This document shows positions 25,981 through 34,608 of a stretch of 64,000 nt of DNA, in pieces. The translations under genes were made by a program, and so were the position numbers. The stretch is from the NCBI GenBank assembly GCA_038141525.1, contig JAYQIF010000008.1:124001-188000 (forward strand), written 5' to 3'. The first letter of the stretch is position 1. Every line of letters begins with the position of its first letter. The stretch is from BACL21 sp038141525. GTDB lineage: Bacteria; Bacteroidota; Bacteroidia; Flavobacteriales; Flavobacteriaceae. Below the pieces are notes generated by a model. It was not told the DNA's origin. It saw only the letters and a list, made by a program, of their open reading frames with translations, and did no database searches.

Positions 25981-26002
25981 ATCAACAATCTATAATCTCC
26001 TG

Positions 26003-27395
26003 CTATATTCCCGCTAATTGCTTGAGCTCACCAACAAAACGCACGGCTAAATCATCGGCACTCTGTTGACTGGTTGCTTCAGTGTAGATGCGAATAATCG
26101 GTTCTGTATTACTTTTACGCAAGTGCACCCATGAATCCTCAAAATCAATTTTCACCCCATCTACAGTATTCACATGCTCACTGGCCTGATAAGTTTGGGC
26201 TATGCTGCTCATTAGGCCATCGACATCAAGGTCTGGTGTCAAAGCAACTTTATTCTTACTCATGGCATAAAACGGATAACTTTCTTTCAAAGCACTGACA
26301 GAAATGTCCAAATGTGCCAAATGGCTCAAGAACAAGGCGATCCCCACCAAACTGTCGCGGCCGTAATGTAGCTCTGGGTATATAATACCACCATTGCCCT
26401 CACCGCCGATAACCGCCGAAGTTTCCTTCATCAGGGTCACCACATTGACCTCACCCACCGCACTGGCCTGATAACGCCCACCTCTATTGTGGGTGACATC
26501 GCGTAAGGCACGAGACGAAGAAAGATTAGAGACCTGTATCTCCTGGTTTTTTTGACAAAACATAATCAGCAACAGCCACCAGAGTGTACTCTTCACCAAA
26601 CATCGCCCCTTTTTCGTCTACAATGGCTAAACGATCCACATCGGGATCCACGACAAATCCCATGTGCGCCTTGTGCGCCACAACCGCCTCCATTAAATCG
26701 GTCAGGTGTTCCTTCAAAGGTTCTGGATTATGGGGAAATTGACCATTGGGCGTGCAATGAATTTCAACAGTATTCACCCCTAAAGCTTTGAGCAATCTCG
26801 GCACAGCAATGCCCCCTGTCGAATTTACGGCATCAACCACAACGCTGAAATTTTTGGATTTGATGGCCGGCACATCAACCAGAGGCAGAGCCAATATCGC
26901 CTGAATATGTTTGTCTATATACGTGTCATTGGGCGTAATTGTGCCCAAATCGTCTACAGCGCTAAAATCAAAGCTTTCGCTTTGAGCAATGTCTAATATT
27001 GAGGCTCCTGCTTCGGCGTTGAGAAATTCTCCCTTATGGTTGAGTAATTTTAGCGCATTCCACTGTTTGGGATTGTGACTAGCGGTCAAAATAATACCCC
27101 CCTGGGCGGATTCCATAGGAACAGCCACCTCCACAGTCGGTGTGGTAGACAAACCCAAATCAACAACATCTATACCTTGACCAACCAAGGTTTGCATGAC
27201 TAAAGTTTGAATCATTTCTCCAGAAGGGCGTGCATCACGTCCGATGACCACTCTGTAGGGACCATCAGGATATTCTTTCTTGAGCCACTGGCCATAAGCT
27301 GCGGCAAATTTCACAGCGTCAACTGGGGTTAAATTGTCTCCGACGCTGCCGCCTATGGTTCCTCGAATTCCGGAAATGGATTTAATCAGGGTCAT
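26003..27395 (-). CDS. glmM: Phosphoglucosamine mutase GlmM, frameshifted
   Basis: An alpha-D-phosphohexomutase of about 463 residues once repaired. The catalytic phosphoserine loop is LTASHNPKQWNALK near residue 100, the metal loop is VVDPDVDRLAIVD near 243, the sugar loop is GGEGNGGIIYPELHYGRD, and the phosphate-binding loop is RKSNTEPIIRIYTEA near the C-terminus. It makes glucosamine 1-phosphate for peptidoglycan and LPS. The first frame ends at ADYVLSKKPGDTGL and the second resumes VSNLSSSRALRDVT. Removing one base from CC at 26533-26534 joins them as GDTVSNLSSS. GlmM is normally essential, which argues for a sequence error and against gene loss. Confidence 0.9.
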
Positions 27396-27424
27396 AATTT
27401 TTGTTTATGGATTAATTATGAGCG

Positions 27425-27432
27425 CAAAAATA
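27425..27432 (-). promoter_or_regulatory. -7 element for glmM
   Basis: On the minus strand TATTTTTG matches TANNTTTG exactly and lies about 30 bp upstream of ATG 27395. No clear -33 TTG is visible at the expected distance. Confidence 0.5.
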
Positions 27433-27439
27433 CGGATTA

Positions 27440-27467
27440 TTGCCGCATTATTTTTTCGCTACATTTA
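27440..27467 (+). promoter_or_regulatory. Promoter adjoining the acpH start
   Basis: TTG at 27440-27442, a spacer of exactly 17 bp and TACATTTA at 27460-27467 (7 of 8 matches to TANNTTTG). GTG 27472 follows after four bases, so the transcript would be almost leaderless. Confidence 0.6.
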
Positions 27468-27471
27468 GGGC

Positions 27472-28042
27472 GTGAACTTTTTGGCCCACATATATCTTGT
27501 CTGGGGAGGATCCCGAAGTGCAACTGGGTAATTTTATGGCCGATGCCGTAAAAGGAGGACAGTATAAAACGTATAGCCCAGGCATACAACGGGGTATTCT
27601 GCTGCACCGCTTTATCGATAGCTTTACCGATGCTCATCCTGTATTTCGCCGAAGCAAGAGCCGCCTGCACGGCAAGCAATTTGGTCATTACACCGGGGTG
27701 ATTATGGATATGTTTTACGATCATTTTTTAGCGGCCAATTGGACTGAATTTCATCACAAGTCTCTCGATACTTTTACTTCAGAATTTTATCAACTGATCG
27801 ACAAATACAAAAATAAAACCCCCGAGCGCACGCAGCATTTAATCCCTTACATGATTGAGCAGAATTGGCTGATGCAATACCAAAGTATAGAAGGATTAGA
27901 CCTTATACTGGGCCAAATGAATCGACGCACCAAAGGCCGTTCCAATATGGATCAGGCAGCTGTAGAACTTCGTAAAATTATTTTGCATTTGAAGCCGAGT
28001 TCTACGATTTTTTTAACTCAGTTCAAGACCAAGCTGCCATAG
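27472..28042 (+). CDS. Acyl carrier protein phosphodiesterase (AcpH/DUF479), frameshifted near the start
   Basis: A helical HD-like phosphodiesterase of about 190 residues. The N-terminus should read VNFLAHIYLSGEDPEVQLGN, as in the family, but GTG 27472 and SGEDPEV are in different frames. One extra base near 27496-27499 separates them. Other motifs are GILLHRFIDSFTDAHPVFRRSK near 45-66 and VIMDMFYDHFLAANW near 79-93. AcpH-type enzymes remove phosphopantetheine from acyl carrier protein. The GTG start is preferred because it follows a promoter with correct spacing and supplies the conserved N-terminus. The downstream frame alone would have to start at TTG 27497. Confidence 0.83.
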
Positions 28043-28104
28043 AATTAAAGCGATTAAAATCATAAATTAGCATCAAACCCTCTTGATTAAAAATTCATAC
28101 ACCC

Positions 28105-29848
28105 TTGATTTATTTTAAGCCCTTATTTTCCCGAATTCGTTTGGCATCCTTCGGACCCATAATTGGACTTAGCCTAATACTTGTCCTCTCATTTATCGGC
28201 TGTCAGCAAAAAACCAATGAACCACGAAAAATTTTAGGGACTACGGCCCAAAACGCGATGGTCGTGTCTGCTCGTGAAGAGGCCTCTGCCATTGGTTTAT
28301 CGGTAATGAAGAAAGGAGGCAATGCATTTGACGCCATGTTTGCCACCGAATTGGCTTTAGCGGTAGTCTATCCCTATGCGGGCAATTTAGGTGGAGGTGG
28401 TTTTATGGTTTATCGACTCAGTGATGGTTCCTCAGGGAGTTTAGATTACAGAGAAATGGCTCCCGGATCGGCCCACCGCGATATGTTTTTGGACAGTCTC
28501 GGCAATCATGATAAGAATCTAAGTACGCTCGGAGGACTGGCAGTGGGAGTACCAGGCACCATAAAGGGCATCTTTGAAGCTCATCGGAAATTTGGACTCC
28601 TGCCCGTTGAGTCTCTGATCAGTCCGGTGATTGAATTGGCCAAAAATGGTTACGTAGTGACAGAAAAACAAAGTGAACGATTGGCAAACTACCGCGAAAT
28701 TATCAGACAAACTACGGGCGAAGAAACCCTTTACACCAGAGTGATAAAGGCCGGAGACACCGTAAAAAATTCAGCGCTTGCCACCACACTCACGTTGTTG
28801 CGCGATGGTGGCGAACAGGCCTTTTACTCTGGCGACTTAGCCCATCACATGAGCCAGTTTATTCAATCCAAAGGCGGTGTTATACAAGCCGATGACTTTG
28901 AGCATTACGCAGTCCACTGGAGAGATCCTATACAATTTCAATACGAAGATTTAGACATAATTTCTATGGGGCCACCCTCTAGCGGCGGTGTTTGTTTGGG
29001 CCAGATCATGGGCATGCTCGAGCCCTTTGATTTGGGCCAATTGTCTTACAATAGTGCACACTACATCCAGCATCTCACAGAAGCGGAGCGCAGAGCCTAT
29101 TCGGATCGAAGTCATTATCTAGGGGACCCGGATTTTGTTTCGATACCTTTAGACCAACTGTTGAGCGAACAGTATTTGAGTGAAAAAATGAGTTCTTTTA
29201 CTATCGCGTCAGCCACCCCATCAGAGGAGATTGCTCACGGTGCTATTCCTGGTTATGAAAGTGACGAGACCACCCATTATTCCATAGTTGACCCCTATGG
29301 GAAATGCTGTCTCTGTTACCACAACCATCAATGGGGCCTACGGTTCAAAATTGTATGATTCGCGTCTTGGTTTTTTCTACAATAACGAAATGGACGACTT
29401 TAGTGCAAAACCAGGCGCCCCCAATATGTTTGGCTTGATTGGTGGCGCCGCCAATGCCGTCGCACCTGGCAAGCGGATGTTGAGTTCAATGACTCCGACC
29501 ATTGTGGTACGAGACGGACAACTTTGGCAGGTTTTGGGCACGCCCGGTGGCTCCACCATAATCACGACAGTACTGCAAATCATCCTCAACACCTATCATT
29601 TTGATATGGGAATGCAAGAGGCAGTAAACCAACCGCGTATGCATCATCAATGGCTTCCGGATATTGTTCAATTTGAATCAAAAGGGTTTGCTCAAGAGCT
29701 CCTCGATTCACTTGATCAAAAAGGGTACAACACCCTCCAAACCGATTCAAGAATCATCGGCAAAGTGGATGCCATTATGCGTCATTCAGGGGGTACACTA
29801 GAGGGCGGAGCCGACCCACGAGGCGATGATACCGCATTGGGCTATTGA
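28105..29848 (+). CDS. ggt: Gamma-glutamyltranspeptidase, lipoprotein type, frameshifted
   Basis: An Ntn-hydrolase of about 580 residues once repaired. The N-terminus has a hydrophobic signal ending in a lipobox, LSFIGC. The large-subunit region has LGGGGFMVYR near residue 95 and DYREMAPG near 112. The autocatalytic Thr should be in DETTHYSIVD near residue 390. After it come SVTTTINGAYGSKL, the FFYNNEMDDF loop and the MSSMTPTIV segment. The first frame ends with YGKCCLCYH. Removing one base from GGGAAA at 29299-29304 gives DPYGNAVSVTTTING and joins the next frame to 29848. It would hydrolyse glutathione or gamma-glutamyl peptides in the periplasm. Start TTG 28105 is weakly supported. Confidence 0.85.
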
Positions 29849-29903
29849 TTCGGCTTTTTTCACTATTTGTAGGTAAAATACTACATAAAATAGGCAAAAG
29901 CCT

Positions 29904-29911
29904 TATCTTTG
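29904..29911 (+). promoter_or_regulatory. -7 element upstream of the orphan membrane protein
   Basis: TATCTTTG matches TANNTTTG exactly and lies 53 bp upstream of ATG 29964. No matching -33 TTG was seen at 17-23 bp. Confidence 0.45.
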
Positions 29912-29963
29912 TTTAATTAGGCTCGTATCTCGAGAGCAGATCCGGCTTATTTTTTTGGCATAC

Positions 29964-30986
29964 ATGGCAAAGCGCATTTCTATAACAAGCACCCTAAACA
30001 CCTTACCTCTGGCCATCAGTGGACTCGTGGCGGTTTCTTTGTTTTTAGTTACGCGACACATGTTAGCGATTGATCCAGCCATAGCTTTGACTCTGGACAG
30101 ACATGCCCCCCTACTGATCGGAATCAGCGCAGGACTTTCTGCACTTTTGATGGTCTATTTGGCCATTGCGGCTGTCTTTCATAAAAACACGAGACTTCAA
30201 GCCATAGAAACCCTAAGTGTATTTACTCAAAAAATGCACTATTTCCGGGAAATAATCGAAATTCTGCTGCGCTCAAAAATGTGGCTTCCGGGACTCAAGG
30301 AATATCTCGAGGAGGAATATGAGGGACTTACTTTTTTTCAAGTCAAAGAATTTTATAACGGGAAGTCCAAACTCGCCATCGAATTCATGGAAGAGCATCA
30401 TCAGTATAATGACACGGAAAACTTGTATCTCGAATTCAAGTCCTTGCTCATGACCCACCCGCTAGAATCGCTTAAAGGGGATCATGTGGCCTATCCAGAC
30501 ATTTATGACAAGGCCATAGTCAAGCAGTGGCTTAAGCATAAATGCGGTTCAGGCTTATGGTATTATTTTGGGTATAAATACGGAGAATTCAAAGGGGCGC
30601 TCGACTACAATGCCGTATTTGAACGCCATCAAGAAAAAATCATGAATTTGGCTTTGTCCATCAGTAATGACACCTTTCAGGACTCTTCGTTTAACGAAGT
30701 ATTTCTGGCCAAATTAGGCGAGTATATGCATCAGGAGATCATCCCCAAACTTCTGTTATATCGGGACCAAACCCAGACCAATCTGCCTCCACTTATGAAT
30801 TATCTCTATGCCATCTTTGCCACATTAATGGGCTTTGGGGTCCTTTTACCCATGATTGCATTACTCTTTCAATTATCGCTTAGTTTTCTAATTTTTGGCA
30901 TCTCAATTACCCTAAGTGTATTGGTTTACGTCGCTCTTGGATTGTATCCATTCCTATATCGCGAGGCCAACGCAAAAAAGGCTTAG
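29964..30986 (+). CDS. Uncharacterised four-helix membrane protein
   Basis: A 340-residue protein I do not recognise. Two hydrophobic segments near residues 10-33 (LAISGLVAVSLFLV) and 48-70 (LLIGISAGLSALLMVYLAIAA) form an N-terminal hairpin. A long cytoplasmic, charged helical region of about 190 residues follows, rich in Glu, Tyr and Lys (for example LKEYLEEEYEGLTFFQVK). Two further hydrophobic segments lie near 275-325 (FATLMGFGVLLPMIALLF, then LIFGISITLSVLVYV). ATG 29964 is preferred over TTG 29955 as the more usual codon. It is a single gene between ggt and uvrA with its own likely promoter. The domain layout would suit a membrane sensor or scaffold, but this is speculative. Confidence 0.75.
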   Translation: MAKRISITSTLNTLPLAISGLVAVSLFLVTRHMLAIDPAIALTLDRHAPLLIGISAGLSALLMVYLAIAAVFHKNTRLQAIETLSVFTQKMHYFREIIEILLRSKMWLPGLKEYLEEEYEGLTFFQVKEFYNGKSKLAIEFMEEHHQYNDTENLYLEFKSLLMTHPLESLKGDHVAYPDIYDKAIVKQWLKHKCGSGLWYYFGYKYGEFKGALDYNAVFERHQEKIMNLALSISNDTFQDSSFNEVFLAKLGEYMHQEIIPKLLLYRDQTQTNLPPLMNYLYAIFATLMGFGVLLPMIALLFQLSLSFLIFGISITLSVLVYVALGLYPFLYREANAKKA

Positions 30987-31035
30987 ATATAGACATTCGG
31001 CATCTTGTGCACTGCCTTTTTCTCGGTTATTTGAG

Positions 31036-31043
31036 TACCTTTG
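31036..31043 (+). promoter_or_regulatory. -7 element adjoining uvrA start
   Basis: TACCTTTG matches TANNTTTG exactly, with only six bases to ATG 31050. This implies a leaderless or near-leaderless message if used. The -33 TTG is not well placed. Confidence 0.45.
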
Positions 31044-31049
31044 CATTTG

Positions 31050-33899
31050 ATGAAAAATCAAGCCAATTTTATTGAGGTTTATGGGGCAAGAGCACATAAT
31101 TTAAGGGACATTAATCTAAAAATTCCTAGAGAATCTCTTGTGGTCATCACCGGCCTCTCTGGTAGCGGAAAGTCGTCCTTGGCATTCTATACCATATATG
31201 CTGAAGGACAACGTCGTTACATAGAGACATTTTCTGCCTATGCCCGTCAATTTCTCGGGAATTTAGAGCGTCCGGATGTAGATAAAATTGAAGGGCTTTC
31301 TCCAGTCATTGCCATAGAGCAAAAAACAACCAGCAAAAGTCCACGCTCAACCGTTGGCACCATCACCGAGATTTATGATTTCTTGCGACTACTTTACGCA
31401 CGTGCAAGCGATGCTTACAGTTATGAAACCGGCGAACGTATGGTCCGATACACTGATGAGCAAATCCAAGAGCTGATCAGTAGCGATTTTAAAGATAAAA
31501 GTACTGTTGTTTTAGCTCCAGTAGTCCGCGCCCGTAAAGGGCACTACAGAGAATTGTTTGAAAGCATTGCCAAACAAGGATTTTTAAAGGTACGCGTGGA
31601 TGGTGTGATCGTTGACATCACCAAAGGCATGAAAGTCGATCGTTACAAAACCCATGACATAGAAATTGTAGTCGACCGCTTAAAAATTACTGGTGACGCC
31701 AATCAAGAACAACGTTTAAAAGGCGCCATCGAAACTGCCATGTATCACGGCGATGGTATTTTGATGGTCCTGACTCAGGATAAAACACAAGGAACAGGGG
31801 CACAAAAGCCTCGGTTTTTCAGTCGTTCATTGATGTGTCCTTCTACAGGAATATCCTATGCAACACCTGAGCCGAACAACTTTTCTTTTAATTCTCCAAA
31901 AGGAATGTGTCCCCATTGTAAAGGACTCGGAAATTTGTATGAGGTCAACAAAAACAAAATCATCCCCGACCCCAAGCGCTCGATCAAAAAAGGAGCGATC
32001 GCTCCTTACGAAAAACAAGGTAATTCCTGGATCAATAAACAGCTTGAGCTCATCGCACAGCATTTCAATGGCGATTTAAACACGCCATTTGAACAGCTTC
32101 CCACGGCCATGCAAGAAGCGATTTTATACGGGATCAACACCTCATATGAAGTCGCTTCTAAAACTCTGGGCATCACCCGAAAATTTAAGATAGATTTTGA
32201 TGGCATCATTCCATTTATTGAAGCCACTTTTGAAAACAAAGATTCGAGACAATTGCGGCGGTGGGCCAAATCTTTTATGGATCAAAAGTCGTGTTCGGTC
32301 TGCAATGGTTCCCGTTTGCGTAAAGAATCACAATTTTTTAAGATCGATCAAAAGAGTATTGCGGAATTGGCCCATTGGGACATCACCAAATTAAGCCAGT
32401 GGGTGAAAACCGTCCCGAAAAAATTAACTGCTGCACAGTACGCAATAGCGCAAGAAGTACTCACAGAAGTAGAAACTCGATTGCAATTTTTGCTGGATGT
32501 AGGACTCTCCTATTTGTGCCTGAACCGAAGTGCTAAATCACTTTCTGGCGGGGAATCTCAGCGCATAAGATTGGCCACCCAAATCGGGTCTCAACTCGTT
32601 GGTGTGCTCTACATTTTGGATGAGCCCAGTATTGGATTGCACCAAAGAGACAACGCACGACTCATAAAGTCTTTAGAACAGTTGCGAGACCTGGGCAACT
32701 CTGTACTGGTAGTTGAACACGACAAAGACATGATTCTCAAGGCAGATGAACTCTTAGACATTGGCCCTGCAGCTGGTAAACACGGGGGGCTCATTCAATG
32801 GCAAGGAGCACCAAATAGACTCGAACAAGCCAATACCCTCACAGCAGACTACCTCAACGACAAAAGAAAAATAGAAGTCCCCTCCAGCCGAAGAATCGGT
32901 AATGGAAAAATGCTGAGTCTATATGGGGCCAGCGGTAATAATTTACGTCAAGTCGATTTACATTTGCCTTTGGGCTGTATGATCGGGATTACCGGGGTTT
33001 CTGGTAGCGGAAAATCAACGTTAATCAATGAGACTTTATATCCCATCTTAAACGCTCATTTTTTTAATGGGGTCAAAGAGCCACAACCCTACAAGCGCAT
33101 CGAAGGCTTAGAACATTTAGATAAAGTCATCGACATCAATCAATCGCCCATTGGACGCACTCCTAGATCAAATCCCGCTACCTATACAGGAGTTTATTCA
33201 GAAATACGAACGCTCTTTGCTAAGGTTCCGGAAGCCATGATCAGAGGCTATAAGCCCGGGCGTTTTAGTTTTAACGTCAAAGGAGGGCGCTGTGAAACTT
33301 GTCAAGGCGCAGGACTCAAGGTTATCGAAATGAATTTTCTTCCCGACGTTTATGTGGCGTGTGATGTTTGTCACGGTCATCGCTACAATCGCGAAACCCT
33401 CGAGATCCGTTATAAAGGCAAATCGATTTATGATGTACTGGACATGACTATCGAGGAGGCTTGTGATTTTTTTGAACACATACCAAAAATTTATCGTATT
33501 CTGCGCACCATCAAAGACGTTGGTCTGGGATACATCACTTTGGGACAGCAGTCCACTACGCTTTCTGGTGGGGAAGCACAACGCATTAAATTGGCGACTG
33601 AATTAGCCAAAAGAGATACAGGCAACACTATCTATATCCTAGACGAACCAACGACTGGACTTCATTTTGAGGACATTCGAGTATTACTTAAAGTTTTGAG
33701 TAAATTGGTCAACAAAGGCAACACAATTGTTGTGATAGAACACAATCTAGACGTGATCAAAACCGTTGATTACGTTATTGATTTAGGTCCCGAAGGAGGC
33801 AATGCTGGAGGTCAAATTATGGGCAGCGGCTCCCCCGAAGAATTTATAAAAACAACCCAAAGTCATACGGCGACTTTTTTAAGCCATGAACTCAAGTAA
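31050..33899 (+). CDS. uvrA: Excinuclease ABC subunit UvrA
   Basis: A 949-residue UvrA with two ABC ATPase modules. Module 1 has GLSGSGKSSLAF near residue 33 and signature LSGGESQRIRLA near 497. Module 2 has GVSGSGKSTLI near 648 and LSGGEAQRIKLA near 837. Cysteine pairs of the zinc modules are visible at CPHCKGLG, CSVCNGSR and CETCQGAG...CDVCHGHR near 748-780. It scans DNA for lesions in nucleotide excision repair with UvrB and UvrC, which are not in this window. Start ATG 31050 (MKNQANFIEVYGA) is chosen over TTG 31041. A LOG-family gene follows 15 bp downstream. Confidence 0.96.
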   Translation: MKNQANFIEVYGARAHNLRDINLKIPRESLVVITGLSGSGKSSLAFYTIYAEGQRRYIETFSAYARQFLGNLERPDVDKIEGLSPVIAIEQKTTSKSPRSTVGTITEIYDFLRLLYARASDAYSYETGERMVRYTDEQIQELISSDFKDKSTVVLAPVVRARKGHYRELFESIAKQGFLKVRVDGVIVDITKGMKVDRYKTHDIEIVVDRLKITGDANQEQRLKGAIETAMYHGDGILMVLTQDKTQGTGAQKPRFFSRSLMCPSTGISYATPEPNNFSFNSPKGMCPHCKGLGNLYEVNKNKIIPDPKRSIKKGAIAPYEKQGNSWINKQLELIAQHFNGDLNTPFEQLPTAMQEAILYGINTSYEVASKTLGITRKFKIDFDGIIPFIEATFENKDSRQLRRWAKSFMDQKSCSVCNGSRLRKESQFFKIDQKSIAELAHWDITKLSQWVKTVPKKLTAAQYAIAQEVLTEVETRLQFLLDVGLSYLCLNRSAKSLSGGESQRIRLATQIGSQLVGVLYILDEPSIGLHQRDNARLIKSLEQLRDLGNSVLVVEHDKDMILKADELLDIGPAAGKHGGLIQWQGAPNRLEQANTLTADYLNDKRKIEVPSSRRIGNGKMLSLYGASGNNLRQVDLHLPLGCMIGITGVSGSGKSTLINETLYPILNAHFFNGVKEPQPYKRIEGLEHLDKVIDINQSPIGRTPRSNPATYTGVYSEIRTLFAKVPEAMIRGYKPGRFSFNVKGGRCETCQGAGLKVIEMNFLPDVYVACDVCHGHRYNRETLEIRYKGKSIYDVLDMTIEEACDFFEHIPKIYRILRTIKDVGLGYITLGQQSTTLSGGEAQRIKLATELAKRDTGNTIYILDEPTTGLHFEDIRVLLKVLSKLVNKGNTIVVIEHNLDVIKTVDYVIDLGPEGGNAGGQIMGSGSPEEFIKTTQSHTATFLSHELK

Positions 33900-33914
33900 T
33901 TAAAGTATTCAACC

Positions 33915-34601
33915 ATGAGAGCAGAAAAAGAATATAAAAATTGGAACGAGATAAAAACTAACGACTCCTGGGCCGTCTTCAAAATCATGGGAGAATTTGT
34001 TGAAGGCTACGAGAAGTTAGCCAAAATTGGTCCCTGCGTCAGTATTTTTGGTTCGGCGCGGACTGCTCATGACGATCCGTACTACAGTTTAGCCGAGCGT
34101 ATCGCCAAACGCATCACAGATTTGGGGTTTGGCGTGATCACAGGTGGCGGCCCAGGAATCATGGAGGCTGCAAACAAGGGCGCTCACGACAACGGAGGCA
34201 CCTCAGTCGGGCTCAATATAGAGTTGCCTTTTGAACAGCAGAGCAACCCATTTATTGACAAACAAAACAGTATTGATTTTGATTACTTTTTTGTGCGCAA
34301 GGTGATGTTTGTAAAATACGCTCAAGGTTTTGTTGTGATGCCTGGAGGATTTGGGACCCTCGACGAACTATTTGAAGCCATCACGCTAATTCAAACCAAA
34401 AAAGTAGACAAATTTCCTATCATTCTTGTTGGCCGGAACTACTGGCAAGGACTCTATGACTGGATTAAAAATACTTTGGCCAATCAAGGAAGTATTAGTC
34501 CAGAGGATTTGCAATTAATAGAACTGGTCGACACTGAAGACGAGGTCGTTCAAATTTTGACAAACTTCTACGATCAATTTGCCATTAGCCCAAATTTCTA
34601 A
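33915..34601 (+). CDS. LOG-family protein (cytokinin riboside 5'-monophosphate phosphoribohydrolase type)
   Basis: A 228-residue TIGR00730/LOG protein. The nucleotide-binding and catalytic motifs are GGGPGIMEAANKGAHDNGG near residues 76-94 and VMPGGFGTLDELFEA near 142-156 (PGGxGTxxE). Bacterial members hydrolyse AMP or CMP-like nucleotides to base and ribose 5-phosphate. The gene follows uvrA closely and its stop (34599-34601) lies 7 bp before the next ATG, so these three genes may form one operon. Confidence 0.92.
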   Translation: MRAEKEYKNWNEIKTNDSWAVFKIMGEFVEGYEKLAKIGPCVSIFGSARTAHDDPYYSLAERIAKRITDLGFGVITGGGPGIMEAANKGAHDNGGTSVGLNIELPFEQQSNPFIDKQNSIDFDYFFVRKVMFVKYAQGFVVMPGGFGTLDELFEAITLIQTKKVDKFPIILVGRNYWQGLYDWIKNTLANQGSISPEDLQLIELVDTEDEVVQILTNFYDQFAISPNF

Positions 34602-34608
34602 ATCTGCT

